Below are positions 43,166-52,868 of a DNA stretch of 64,000 nt, piece after piece. The notes below the pieces were generated by a model. That model did not search any database. It was given only the letters and a program-made list of their open reading frames with translations, and was not told where the DNA came from. Source of the DNA: an uncultured Azospirillum sp. (GTDB lineage: Bacteria; Pseudomonadota; Alphaproteobacteria; RF32; CAG-239); contig UQCS01000005.1 of the NCBI GenBank assembly GCA_900539605.1, forward strand, positions 1 through 64,000, in the 5' to 3' direction. Position 1 is the stretch's first letter; the number at the start of each line of letters is the position of its first letter. Both the position numbers and the translations under genes were made by a program.

Positions 43166-45397
43166 ATGCAGGAAATCGAAGAAAAAATTAAAGATGTCCA
43201 ACTGGCCGAAGAATTGAGCAAAAGATATCTTTCTTATGCCATGTCCACAATTGTTTCCCGGTCGCTTCCGGATGTTCGCGACGGCTTAAAACCGGTACAC
43301 CGCCGGCTTTTGTATGCCATGCGGCAATTGCACCTCGACCCGAAGTCGGGTTTCAAAAAATGTGCCCGTGTCGTCGGCGATGTAATCGGTAAATATCACC
43401 CTCACGGTGACAGTGCTGTTTACGGCGCAATGGTACGCCTGGCACAAGACTTTTCAGTCCGTTATCCGCTGGTGGACGGGCAGGGCAATTTTGGCAATAT
43501 CGATGGTGACGGCGCAGCGGCAATGCGTTATACCGAGGCTCGGTTGACTGAATTTGCCATTGCGATGATGGAAGGTCTTAATGATAATGCCGTCGATTTC
43601 ATGGAGACTTATGATGGTGAGGAAAGCGAACCGGTCGTTATGCCTTCTATGGTTCCGAATTTGCTGTGTAACGGATCGGCCGGCATTGCCGTCGGAATGG
43701 CTACCAATATCCCGCCGCACAATCTGAGCGAAGTCAGTGATGCCCTGTTATATCTGATTGATAATCCCGATTGTGAGATTGAACCCCTGGTAAAAAGAAT
43801 TAAAGGTCCCGATTTTCCGACCGGTGGTTTTATCATTGATAAATTTGAGAGTATTTTGGACACTTATCGTCAGGGGAAGGGTGTATTTCGTATCCGTGCC
43901 AAATGGGAAAAAGAAGATCTCGGTCATGGCCAGTATCAGATTGTTATTACCGAAATTCCTTATATGGTGCAAAAAGCCAAACTGATTGAAAAGATTGCCG
44001 CTTTATTGCTGGAACGCAAGGTTCCGTTGCTAAATGACGTCCGGGATGAGTCCACCCATGATATCCGAATTGTGCTGGAGCCCAAAAGTCGTCTCGTTGA
44101 CGCCAACTTGCTGATGGAACATCTGTTTAAACAAACTGAGTTGGAAAGCCGCTTTAACCTTAATATGAACGTTCTTGATTCTGACGGGGTTCCGCGGGTA
44201 ATGTCCATCAAGGAAGTTTTGCGCGAGTTCTTAAATCATCGTCATATTGTCTTGATTCGTCGCGTTAATTACCGGCTTGAAAAAATAAACTACCGGTTGG
44301 AAATTTTGAGCGGTTATCTGGTCGCTTATCTTAATTTGGATCGCATTATTCAAATTATCCGCGAAGAAGACGAACCTAAAGCGGTTATGATGAAAGAGTT
44401 TGCTTTGACAGACAATCAATCGGAAGCTATTTTGAACATGAAACTCCGTTCTCTGCGCAAGCTGGAGGAAAGTCAAATTCGCGAAGAATACGATGATCTT
44501 TCGAATGAAAAGTCTGGATTGGAGGAACTACTCGGCAACGAAGATAAACGTTGGCAGGCGATTGCTGGCGAAATCAGGCAAATGAAGGAAAAATTTGGCA
44601 AGAAAACGGCTCTGGGGCGTCGTCGTACCGAGTTCTCCGAAGTTTCCGAAGAAATAGAAGTTCCGCTTGAGGTCCTGATTGAAAAAGAGCCGATTACAGT
44701 TATTCTGTCACAAAAAGGCTGGATACGCAGTCTTAAAGGGTATGCCAACCTGAATGATGAATTTAAATTCAAAGATGACGATGCCTTGCAGTTTGCCATC
44801 CATGCCCAAACCACCGACAAAATCGTGATTATGGACAGTTCCGGTAAGTTCTTTAATATTGCGGCCAACGAAATTCCGAGCGGTCGCGGGTTCGGACAAC
44901 CGTTGCGCCTGATGATTGATATCGCCAACAATGACGAAGTGGTGTCTATGTTTGTTTTTGAGCCTAAAGTTTCCTATCTGATTGCCTCCAAACGCGGATA
45001 CGGTTTTGTTGTTGACGAAAATCATTTGATCGCTCAAACCCGCAACGGACGGAAGATTATGAATGTTTCCGATGGTGATGCAACGATGTTCTGTCTGAAA
45101 GTTGATGGTGATATGGTTGCCGTTGTCGGTGACAATCGCAAGCTGTTGGTATTCAAAGCCGAAGAAATTCCGACCATGGCGCGCGGGCGGGGCGTTTGTC
45201 TGCAAAAATATAAAGACGGCGGCTTGTCGGATATCCAATTCTTTAACGAAGCAAATGGTTTCAGCTTCAATCGTTCTGGCGGTGTCAGCACTGAAAAAGA
45301 ATTGCTCACTTGGCTGGGACACCGGGCACAAATCGGTAAGTTGGTTCCGTTCGGTTTTCCAAAAAACAATAAATTTTTCAACCAAAACAATACTTAG
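43166..45397 (+). CDS. parC: DNA topoisomerase IV subunit A
   Basis: Cuts and rejoins DNA for chromosome decatenation together with ParE. 743 aa, typical for alphaproteobacterial ParC and shorter than GyrA. The breakage-reunion domain has [17 protein letters not shown] near residue 40, [15 protein letters not shown] near residue 75 (region where quinolone resistance maps) and the catalytic Tyr in [11 protein letters not shown] near residue 120. The C-terminal domain has degenerate beta-pinwheel repeats without a GyrA box. Co-transcribed with recO. No terminator was seen directly after it. Confidence 0.95.
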   Translation: MQEIEEKIKDVQLAEELSKRYLSYAMSTIVSRSLPDVRDGLKPVHRRLLYAMRQLHLDPKSGFKKCARVVGDVIGKYHPHGDSAVYGAMVRLAQDFSVRYPLVDGQGNFGNIDGDGAAAMRYTEARLTEFAIAMMEGLNDNAVDFMETYDGEESEPVVMPSMVPNLLCNGSAGIAVGMATNIPPHNLSEVSDALLYLIDNPDCEIEPLVKRIKGPDFPTGGFIIDKFESILDTYRQGKGVFRIRAKWEKEDLGHGQYQIVITEIPYMVQKAKLIEKIAALLLERKVPLLNDVRDESTHDIRIVLEPKSRLVDANLLMEHLFKQTELESRFNLNMNVLDSDGVPRVMSIKEVLREFLNHRHIVLIRRVNYRLEKINYRLEILSGYLVAYLNLDRIIQIIREEDEPKAVMMKEFALTDNQSEAILNMKLRSLRKLEESQIREEYDDLSNEKSGLEELLGNEDKRWQAIAGEIRQMKEKFGKKTALGRRRTEFSEVSEEIEVPLEVLIEKEPITVILSQKGWIRSLKGYANLNDEFKFKDDDALQFAIHAQTTDKIVIMDSSGKFFNIAANEIPSGRGFGQPLRLMIDIANNDEVVSMFVFEPKVSYLIASKRGYGFVVDENHLIAQTRNGRKIMNVSDGDATMFCLKVDGDMVAVVGDNRKLLVFKAEEIPTMARGRGVCLQKYKDGGLSDIQFFNEANGFSFNRSGGVSTEKELLTWLGHRAQIGKLVPFGFPKNNKFFNQNNT

Positions 45398-45562
45398 AAG
45401 ACACTATAAAAGGTAAAGGGTTAAAAGATGCCCCGCGAAAGCAGGGTTGTCTTGATGCTTTACAGACAACCCCCATTTTAATGGGGGTGAATGCTAAAAT
45501 AGCGTTAGACACCGCTCCACGCCAGCGATTGTGGTCAAACCGCCAGGTTTGTAGCTGCTATA

Positions 45563-45590
45563 ATCCCCCAGTTTACGGGGGATATCTATT
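45563..45590. repeat. small hairpin element related to 35341-35370
   Basis: ATCCCCC-AGTTTAC-GGGGGAT followed by ATCTATT. Same architecture as the element at 35341-35370. Confidence 0.4.
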
Positions 45591-46533
45591 GTATCCTGAC
45601 CCCGCTGCACCTGGGGCCTTTTAGCCTCTGGCTTGCATGCAAAAGAATTTTATCAAATGAATATGCACACAATATCCACATCCGTTGAAATTATAAAGAT
45701 TATGTTGTCATTGGGCCGAGACGTTGTTTGAGTGGGTGTTGCGAAAGAAAAGACAATTTAGAGAAGGGTATTGTATTGTCATAATACCCTTGAGATGCCT
45801 TCAGTCTTCTGGAACATTTACGGGGCTTGACCTTCAGCAGCAAAACAGAGACGTTCTGTTTTATTTTTATGATGGGCTGCAACATTCAGATGTTTAGAGC
45901 ATAAAGAAACGGCTCATCCAAAGATTCTCTTGATAAACTTATTAATATGAGCTGTATGAGTTGGGTACTTGATAATCTTTCCGAGTTGGCAATCACATTT
46001 TTGTAGACGGGTGTCCGGATGTAATACAAAGCAGAGATGTTCTAAGGTGTACGAAAGAGCCTTGTTTTTTTCCGGGCTTTTGGCGCCCCAAATATCTAAG
46101 TGTAATTGTTCTATAAAATTATGCAGTTAGAGGCGTTTCTAACTGTCTGGACGTCATACCAGACAAAATATAACAAAAAAGCACAAAACTACAATACGTT
46201 ACTGTGATGGGTTAAAGCTAAAAAACACTAACTGTATAATTACACATTTGTCGCATAATCAATATTATGTATAGTAATGAGCATAAGAAAGCATAAGGTT
46301 AATCGTATTTAATGCATTGAAATCAAGTCATTTTATTAGTTTAAATGTTATTATTTCGCCCCGGACAAACATGGAACGCAATGAGCAAGTTATTTTGCTT
46401 TAAGTCTGCACCAGCAGTTGATAAAAGATTGGTCGATTTTTTCAGGCGTTTGCTTTATATTTTAATTAACAATAGCTTCGTTGATTGTTAGCTCCGATTG
46501 TGATCGTCGATTTGTTTTCAACGCCACCGCGTT

Positions 46534-46561
46534 CGGAATTATTTTTTATCTCACAATTCCG
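46534..46561 (-). terminator. possible hairpin end of the yej operon
   Basis: CGGAATT / AATTCCG stem with a 14-base loop, just beyond the yejF stop. The loop carries the AT-rich part and no clean T run follows, so this is weak. Confidence 0.35.
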
Positions 46562-46573
46562 ATTTATTCACGC

Positions 46574-48160
46574 CTATAAGGCAGCAGCGATCAATTTCTT
46601 GGTATAATCTTGCTGAGGATGTTCAAATATATCTTCACAACTGCCAATTTCGACCGCCTGGCCGTCTTTCATTACCAGAATCTGATCGGACATTGCGCGA
46701 ACCGCATTCATGTCATGAGATATAAAGATATAACTCAAATTCCGTTTTTCTTGGATTTCTTGTAGCAATTTTATGATTTGTGCCTGGATTGTAACGTCAA
46801 GCGCGGACGTTGGCTCATCCAAGATCAACAATTGCGGTTTCAGAATCAAGGCACGTGCAATTGCAATTCTTTGTCGTTGACCGCCGGAGAATTCATGCGG
46901 ATACTTAACCAAATCGCTTTCGGACAATCCGGTCTCTTCAAGAGTTTCAATCACCATTTTCCGTCTTTCGACTTTACTTATTTCGGGATAATGAACCGAA
47001 ACGCCTTCTCCGACAATCTCTTCAATGTTCATCCGCGGGTTGAGAGAATTGTACGGATCTTGAAAAACCACCTGAATATCCTTACATAGCTTTTGACGCT
47101 CTTTAGATGTAAGTGATTGTATTTCAATATTTTTGAATAATATCTTCCCCTGGTACCTGTTCAATCCGGCAATGGCGGAACCAAGGGTTGTTTTCCCCGA
47201 GCCGGACTCTCCGACGATCCCCAGGGTTGTTCCTTTGGCCAGAGAAAAAGAAACATTATCAACTGCATTGAGTTGTTCCAGTACCCTTCCCCACAAGTTC
47301 TTCTTCAAGGGAAAAGTTACTTTGATTTTTTCGGCTTGCAGCAGAATATCATTACTTTTTTTATTGTTTTTCTGCAGCATATGGGCATTAATCAAATCTT
47401 TGGTATAAGAATGACGCGGATGTTCAAAAACCTGTTTTATCAAACCCTGTTCAATGATCTTCCCATTTTTCATCACCATGACACGATCGGCGATTTTACG
47501 GATCACAGTCAGGTCGTGACTGATGAAAATGATAGCCATATTCAGCTTTTCTTTGAGTTCAATCAACAAATTAATAATTTGTTCCTGAACTGTTACATCA
47601 AGTGCGGTTGTCGGTTCATCGGCAATCAGAATATCCGGTTTATTGGCAATAGCCATTGCAATCATCACTCGCTGTCTTTGACCGCCGGAAAGTTCAAAAG
47701 GATAAGATTTCATCCGTTTTTCGGCATTTTGAATTCCGGTTATTTTCAGTAATCGCAAAACTTCTTTTCGAGCTTGTTTGAAAGTAAGTTTTTGATGCAG
47801 CATCAGGCTTTCTGCAATTTGTTTTTCAATGCTATGCAACGGATTGAGAGAAGACATCGGTTCCTGAAAAATATAGGCAATCCGGTTGCCGCGAATTTGC
47901 CGGAACCTCTTGTCGTCTAAACCGATCAATTCCGTCCCTTCAAATTTTATTGAAGAAGCTTCTTCATGAAACGCTTTCGGATAAGGCAACAGCCCGAGCA
48001 CAGCCAACGAGGTCACAGATTTCCCCGAACCGGACTCTCCGACAATTCCCAAGACTTCTCCGGCTTGCAGCTCAAAAGAGACATCATCCGTCGCTGTTTT
48101 GGAAAGATTACCGTCTTGAGCAAATTTTACGGTCAGATTTTTGACTTCCAGTATGCTCAT
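46574..48160 (-). CDS. yejF: ABC transporter ATP-binding protein, duplicated (YejF-like)
   Basis: 528 aa with two complete nucleotide-binding domains in one chain, as in YejF of the oligopeptide / microcin C importer. Domain 1 has GESGSGKSVTSLAVLG (about residue 40), LSGGQRQRV and DEPTTALDV; domain 2 has GESGSGKTTLGSAIAG (about residue 310), FSGGQRQRIAIAR and DEPTSALDV. Each ends with an oligopeptide-type tail (EHPRHSYTKDL, EHPQQDYTKKL). It overlaps yejE by four bases. The usual partners YejA (binding protein) and YejB (second permease) are not here. Confidence 0.92.
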   Translation of the reverse strand: MSILEVKNLTVKFAQDGNLSKTATDDVSFELQAGEVLGIVGESGSGKSVTSLAVLGLLPYPKAFHEEASSIKFEGTELIGLDDKRFRQIRGNRIAYIFQEPMSSLNPLHSIEKQIAESLMLHQKLTFKQARKEVLRLLKITGIQNAEKRMKSYPFELSGGQRQRVMIAMAIANKPDILIADEPTTALDVTVQEQIINLLIELKEKLNMAIIFISHDLTVIRKIADRVMVMKNGKIIEQGLIKQVFEHPRHSYTKDLINAHMLQKNNKKSNDILLQAEKIKVTFPLKKNLWGRVLEQLNAVDNVSFSLAKGTTLGIVGESGSGKTTLGSAIAGLNRYQGKILFKNIEIQSLTSKERQKLCKDIQVVFQDPYNSLNPRMNIEEIVGEGVSVHYPEISKVERRKMVIETLEETGLSESDLVKYPHEFSGGQRQRIAIARALILKPQLLILDEPTSALDVTIQAQIIKLLQEIQEKRNLSYIFISHDMNAVRAMSDQILVMKDGQAVEIGSCEDIFEHPQQDYTKKLIAAAL

Positions 48161-49218
48161 CGACGGTTTTTCCTTGTATCCAAAGCGTCGCGAACCCCTT
48201 CACCAATAAAAATCAGCAATGTCAGTAAAAGCGACAAAACCACAAAAATAGAAATTCCGATCCACGGCGCCTGCAGATTATCTTTTCCTTGCCGAACCAG
48301 ATCGCCCAGCGACGGATATTCGTGAGAAAGTCCCAAACCGAGAAAATCAAGTGCCGTTAAAGAAACGATGGCTTCCGATATCAGAAACGGAATAAATGTT
48401 ACCGCGGCAACCAGAGCGTTTGGCAGAATATGACGCCAAATAATCTGCCAGTTACTGACCCCCAGTACCCGCGCCGCTTTTACAAATTCGAAATTGCGCG
48501 TCCGCATAAATTCGGCACGCACCATGCCGGTCAAAGAAGTCCAGGAAAAGAAAAGCAATATCAACAGCAAAGTTCCGAAACTGGGAAGAAAAATGCTGGA
48601 AACAATAATTAAAATGAACAGTTGCGGCAAAGAGTCCCAGATCTCTATGAAACGTTGCATAAAAATATCCAACTTGCCGCCGAAATATCCCTGGATCGCA
48701 CCGACGGTTATTCCGATTGCCGAAGATATCAGCGTCAGCACAAAAGCAAAAAACAATGACAGCCGCAGCCCATATAAGATACGCGCAAAAATATCACGCC
48801 CCTCGTCATCTGTTCCCAGCCAGTGGCGCCGTGAAGGTGCAGCCGGAGTTGGCTGATTCATCTCCATATCCACCGTATTAAAAGAAAACGGTACCGGCGG
48901 CATCAGCATCCAGCCGTGTTGTTCGATATTACGACGCAGATAAGGATCGGCGAAATCGGCCAGCGTGGGAAAATCGCCCCCGAAATCGATATCCCGATAG
49001 TTTTGTACTAACGGAAAATACCACTGATCCCGATACTTGACAATCAACGGGCGGTCATTGGCCAAAAGTTCCGCCAACAAGCTCAGCAAGACGATGACGG
49101 CCAGCAAAACAAGTGACCACCAAGCACGGCGGTTTTGCTTAAAAATCCGCCATTTTCTGATTGTCAATGGTGACAACGCGCTGTTTGTTCCCCTATTCTG
49201 CAGCAACAGATCCCTCAC
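48157..49218 (-). CDS. yejE: ABC transporter permease, YejE-like
   Basis: 353 aa with an N-terminal membrane segment (about residues 34-53), a periplasmic part with the YejE pattern KYRDQWYFPLVQNYRDIDFG and RRHWLGTDDEGRDIFARI, then five more segments and the EAA-like loop ALVAAVTFIPFLISEAI. YejE imports peptides together with YejB. YejB is missing from this locus, so either it lies elsewhere or YejE works with another partner. Its start overlaps the upstream gene by 26 bp, so translation of the three genes is coupled. Confidence 0.88.
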   Translation of the reverse strand: MRDLLLQNRGTNSALSPLTIRKWRIFKQNRRAWWSLVLLAVIVLLSLLAELLANDRPLIVKYRDQWYFPLVQNYRDIDFGGDFPTLADFADPYLRRNIEQHGWMLMPPVPFSFNTVDMEMNQPTPAAPSRRHWLGTDDEGRDIFARILYGLRLSLFFAFVLTLISSAIGITVGAIQGYFGGKLDIFMQRFIEIWDSLPQLFILIIVSSIFLPSFGTLLLILLFFSWTSLTGMVRAEFMRTRNFEFVKAARVLGVSNWQIIWRHILPNALVAAVTFIPFLISEAIVSLTALDFLGLGLSHEYPSLGDLVRQGKDNLQAPWIGISIFVVLSLLLTLLIFIGEGVRDALDTRKNRR

Positions 49219-51262
49219 TTGCTGCGCCGGACAAAGACTCTACTTTTGCTTCGGCGCCGACCTTAATTTCTCCGCTCATAATCTTTTGTGAGCCGATGTT
49301 TTTTTCTTCCAACGGCATCAGCGGCGACGTCGGGACGGCTTGCGGCTGTCCGATACCTTTATTATTTCGGTTACCGGACGCCTGTAATGGCGATTTTACC
49401 GGCGTGCGATAATTGATTCGGTTCCATTCTTTAAACCATCGATTAAATTCTTGCAAAGACTTTTGAGCGCTGTCATTGGTGTACTTAACTGTATCGACGG
49501 CGGCTTTTACTGCTTTTTTGGTGGTTTTGGAAAGTTTGGTCCGTCCAAACTCGCTGCATTTGGGACCGTTTTCAAATAAGTTGTTCAAAATTTCCTCAAT
49601 CGGACAAATTGAACGGTTAATGACCAGTTGTTTGTTGCCGGGTGTCTTGACCGCCAAGGCAACCAGTTGCCCGTTGCGAAAACGTTCGGACAAATCCTGA
49701 TTGGGAGTTCCGATCAAATCGTCCATTCCCGCCAGTCCTTCGATAACAACCGTCGTGTCGGCCGCGTCCGGAAGCTTGCGAATTGCCTGCATAACTTTTT
49801 CCAACTGACCGAACAGGCACATTGTTTGTCTCAAATAGGCATTGCGTTTTTCCATCAGGTTGCGGCTGTCCACCCAGGGGTGGTTCAGTTTGGGCAACCA
49901 TTCCGCGGTAGGTTTCAGCCGGCACATATCATCATAAATATACATGTCGGACGGCAGGTCGAGATACAAGAAATAAGCATTGTTTCCTTTATCTTCCGCC
50001 AGATCGTCCAGCATCATGTCGATGCTTTTGAAAGAATTGACCACATACAGCTTGTTATAACTAAAACCGATCATCGGCGTTTTAGAAGGATTGTAAAAAG
50101 GTTTCAGATAACCGTAAAGTTTTTCCATCATTGCTTCATTTTTGAACCAACCGGTACTCTCAAGCCATTGAACCAACAGAATTTGAATCTTGTCGCCGGC
50201 GGTCATCGGCACTCCATCAAGATTCAACGGCGTGTTAACTTTGGTCACGCAACGGTCAACCGCAACCTGATTGTCTTTTTTGCAAAGGTTGACGCCGTGC
50301 GACTGATAAGCGCTGATTTTATAACCTTTTTGTTTTAATTTGTCATAAACGGTGTTGTTCTGCAGATAAGCTTCAAAATTTTCGCGGTTTTTAAACTGCC
50401 AATAACCGTTTTTCAGTACCTGATTTTGTAAAAAGTCAATTTCTTCGCCGTTGCCGTAATTCAAATTGCGGGCAGCATTGATAAACTGGTTATTGTTGGT
50501 GACATAGGCGTTCGGGTACAGTCGAAAACCGTTTTTGGCATAAAATCCGAGCATGATTTTCAACAATTGATCCCGGTAAATCAGAGCGGCATCGGTGTTC
50601 TTTAAACTGCTTACATAGTTATATGACGGCAGGTTGGCAACCATAATCGTTACTGTTTTTTTCGACGGAACTTGTTCTTCAGCCACAGCCGGCACGGATA
50701 TCATATCCGGATTGACGGTAAATTCGCTTCTATCCTTATTTTGATTAATCAGTACGGCGCCGAAACAGAAAACCGCCGTCATAACCACCAGAGCTTTGAT
50801 TCTTTTGGGTGTCAGTGCCAACAAGGCAAACATAATCACCGCAACAATCACCGCGGCAAAAGTTTCGGAACGTCCGCTGGACAGGTTCTCGGCGTTAAAG
50901 TTGGCAAATTGGTTAAACATTGCCAAGGTGAACAAGCCGGAAACCAGTGCCGTCAGCAAATAAAGGATAATGCTCAAAAAAGAAAGACAGAAAAACAGCA
51001 AGATCACGCCGGCGGCAATGGCTATCAGAATATAAAGAGCTTCCGGTCTCAGGCTGCTTGGTCCGCTGAAAATATTGATCGGCCCTGAAGACGCAAATAA
51101 AACAAAATCAATTCCCAAAAGAGAGATCGTGATCAGACAGCAGGCGGCAAAATTAAACAAATAGTTTAAAAAACCGCTGTTTTTACGTTTCTTCTTGACC
51201 GCTCTGCCCTGTGCAGCCGGCGGGGTTGCTTCGGTATGTTTATCCAATATAACGTCATCCAT
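49193..51262 (-). CDS. membrane-anchored sulfatase-like protein lacking metal residues
   Basis: 689 aa from the ATG at 51262, chosen because GAGGAAC lies nine bases upstream; an ATG five codons earlier has none. After a basic start there are four or five membrane segments (about residues 30-170), then a periplasmic domain. This domain has the order of the alkaline phosphatase superfamily: VYDKLKQKGYKISAYQSHG, AYFLYLDLPSDMYIYDDMC and TVVIEGLAGMDDL. In active members the last piece reads as DHG-type metal ligands; here it is EGL, so the enzyme is probably inactive or altered. The C-terminus is Pro/Gly/Ser-rich. It overlaps yejE by 26 bp. Confidence 0.6.
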   Translation of the reverse strand: MDDVILDKHTEATPPAAQGRAVKKKRKNSGFLNYLFNFAACCLITISLLGIDFVLFASSGPINIFSGPSSLRPEALYILIAIAAGVILLFFCLSFLSIILYLLTALVSGLFTLAMFNQFANFNAENLSSGRSETFAAVIVAVIMFALLALTPKRIKALVVMTAVFCFGAVLINQNKDRSEFTVNPDMISVPAVAEEQVPSKKTVTIMVANLPSYNYVSSLKNTDAALIYRDQLLKIMLGFYAKNGFRLYPNAYVTNNNQFINAARNLNYGNGEEIDFLQNQVLKNGYWQFKNRENFEAYLQNNTVYDKLKQKGYKISAYQSHGVNLCKKDNQVAVDRCVTKVNTPLNLDGVPMTAGDKIQILLVQWLESTGWFKNEAMMEKLYGYLKPFYNPSKTPMIGFSYNKLYVVNSFKSIDMMLDDLAEDKGNNAYFLYLDLPSDMYIYDDMCRLKPTAEWLPKLNHPWVDSRNLMEKRNAYLRQTMCLFGQLEKVMQAIRKLPDAADTTVVIEGLAGMDDLIGTPNQDLSERFRNGQLVALAVKTPGNKQLVINRSICPIEEILNNLFENGPKCSEFGRTKLSKTTKKAVKAAVDTVKYTNDSAQKSLQEFNRWFKEWNRINYRTPVKSPLQASGNRNNKGIGQPQAVPTSPLMPLEEKNIGSQKIMSGEIKVGAEAKVESLSGAASEGSVAAE

Positions 51263-51330
51263 TAGCCTGTTCCTCATTTTGTGGTATCAAGTATTTAACA
51301 TATAAGCATAATCAATTGAACATTTAAAGC

Positions 51331-51360
51331 AAAAAACCCCAAGATTACACAATCTCGGGG
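51331..51360 (-). terminator. terminator of rpsD
   Basis: CCCC-AAGATT paired with AATCTC-GGGG (one G-U pair) and six T residues on the minus strand, 30 bp beyond the rpsD stop. Confidence 0.85.
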
Positions 51361-51389
51361 CTTTTTCGCCAAAGGCGTTATAATGCCGA

Positions 51390-52001
51390 TTATCTGGAAT
51401 AGAATTCGATAACCAGGTTCGGTTCCATAACGGATGCATACGGAACATCGTCAAACTTCGGAACGAAAGTATATTTGACGCTGAACTTGGAATCGGCTTC
51501 CAAATAAGACGGAACTTCATGCAACGAAGATTCGAGAGCAGCAATAACCATCGGCATCTGCTGAGATTTTTCTCTGACCGAGATAACATCACCGGCTTTT
51601 ACCATGTAGGAAGGAATGTTAACTCTTTTGCCGTTAACCAGAACATGACCATGGTTAACAAACTGACGGGCAGCGAAAATGGTCGGCACGAACTTGGCTT
51701 TGTAAACCAGGTTATCCAAACGCGATTCCAAAATACCGATCAGGTTTTCAGCCGCGTCACCACGTCTTCTGATGGCTTCGGCATAATATTTCTGGAACTG
51801 CTTTTCCGAAACATTGCCATAATAGGTTTTCAATCTCTGTTTAGCCTGCAGCTGTTCACCATAGTCGGTCATTTTTTTCTTGCGGGCGCCGTGTTGTCCC
51901 GGACCGTATTCACGCTTCAGCAACGGGCTCTTGGGATCGCCCCACAGGTTGGCGTGCAAACTGCGGTTTGTTTTTTTCTTGGCTTTAACAATACTTTTCA
52001 T
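51390..52001 (-). CDS. rpsD: 30S ribosomal protein S4
   Basis: 203 aa. S4 nucleates 16S rRNA folding and is needed for decoding accuracy. It has [10 protein letters not shown] near residue 29, the S4 RNA-binding domain with [22 protein letters not shown], and [23 protein letters not shown] around residue 115. The N-terminal zinc Cys cluster of some S4 proteins is absent, as usual in Alphaproteobacteria. AAGGATAAACTTA precedes the ATG. Single-gene transcript with its own terminator. Confidence 0.97.
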   Translation of the reverse strand: MKSIVKAKKKTNRSLHANLWGDPKSPLLKREYGPGQHGARKKKMTDYGEQLQAKQRLKTYYGNVSEKQFQKYYAEAIRRRGDAAENLIGILESRLDNLVYKAKFVPTIFAARQFVNHGHVLVNGKRVNIPSYMVKAGDVISVREKSQQMPMVIAALESSLHEVPSYLEADSKFSVKYTFVPKFDDVPYASVMEPNLVIEFYSR

Positions 52002-52135
52002 TAAGTTTATCCTTAAAATTTTATTACATTATTGTCCCGGTAGTCTTGAGAATAATCTCAAGCGGGGCGCTAAAGGCCCGCGTTTCCGGAAGTGACTGCA
52101 ACTTAGTATAATTTAAACAAAAAATCAAGCACTTT

Positions 52136-52867
52136 TTACTGTTTCAAAGATTTTTTATAATCTTCCAGGCTACTGTTATAATAAATCGGCATGAACCGTT
52201 TCTTTCTGAGAACTCGCTCGATTTTAACGGCAACTTTAAATCTGAATACATTAAAGAGCTCTAGATTAACCGGAAGCCACCAGTCGTTCAGCGCCCCAAA
52301 AGGATGTTTTTCTTTGATCAGGACAATTTTTTTTCGCAGTATCTTTTTGTCAAGCTTTTCATCCAAGTCAAGAACAATAAGCGTGAATGGCTTGCCTTTT
52401 CTTAATTTTTTCAAATTTTTGTAAAGTTTGTTAAATTCGTTTTCAGAGGGAGAAAATGCATTACAAACAAAAAATATATGTGCATCGCTCTGCATTATGC
52501 CCTGAAAGTTCTGAATTCTTTTTTTATATCGGGAAACAATCTTTTCTTTTCCCTCAGAACTGTTTGGACAGTCTTTGTCATGATTATATTCAATTCTGTA
52601 TTTGGCATTGTGATATAAACCGGCTTCATCATTAAATACAATATTTTGAAGCAGATCCTTAAAATTATTTTGAAGAATCCGATTTAATGAAGATAGGTGG
52701 GTAACACACAGATCAAAGGGAAAGGAAACTTGCCCCTGTTGCGCTGTTTTTATAAAACCACATTCTGTAAAAATCCGTCGGGGAAGACAATTGTATCCAA
52801 GTGAGACAAACTCGTAGCAATCTGATTTTCCTTCGAAAAGATGTTTGATAAACTTTGTGAAATTCAT
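52136..52867 (-). CDS. DUF1796 putative cysteine peptidase family protein
   Basis: 243 aa from the ATG at 52867, preceded by GGGAGAAAAT. Near the N-terminus it has FVSLGYNCLPRRIFTECGF followed by VSFPFDLC, the signature of DUF1796 (SLG-x-NC ... PFDW), a family predicted to be papain-like. The middle and C-terminal parts are Lys-rich and AT-rich in codon use, more than the neighbours. It starts directly after the DUF502 gene (TAG and ATG are separated by one base), so it is translated from the same mRNA. Role unknown; relatives often occur near polysaccharide genes. Confidence 0.75.
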   Translation of the reverse strand: MNFTKFIKHLFEGKSDCYEFVSLGYNCLPRRIFTECGFIKTAQQGQVSFPFDLCVTHLSSLNRILQNNFKDLLQNIVFNDEAGLYHNAKYRIEYNHDKDCPNSSEGKEKIVSRYKKRIQNFQGIMQSDAHIFFVCNAFSPSENEFNKLYKNLKKLRKGKPFTLIVLDLDEKLDKKILRKKIVLIKEKHPFGALNDWWLPVNLELFNVFRFKVAVKIERVLRKKRFMPIYYNSSLEDYKKSLKQ

Positions 52868-52868
52868 T

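Larger units (their letters stand above)
45398..46573. other. 1.18-kb gene-free region with hairpins and decayed frames
   Basis: No intact gene. Hairpins: CCCCGC-GAAA-GCAGGG at 45431-45446, CCCCCAT/ATGGGGG at 45470-45487, ATCCCCC/GGGGGAT at 45563-45583, AAGGGTATT/AATACCCTT at 45764-45791, CAGTTAGA/TCTAACTG at 46124-46145, GTCTGG/CCAGAC at 46145-46164. On the minus strand, about 46060-45820, one frame reads like protein (QLGKIIKYPTHTAHINKF, then ERLCFAAEGQAP) but has several stops. The C-rich hairpins near 45470 resemble subterminal palindromes of IS200/IS605-type elements. I read this as a decayed mobile element; the family is unproven. Confidence 0.4.

Noticed and set aside
45431..45590. Possible CRISPR repeats or tracrRNA because of spaced C-rich hairpins
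   Set aside because: The hairpins differ in sequence and spacing, there are no regular spacers, and no cas gene lies in the window.
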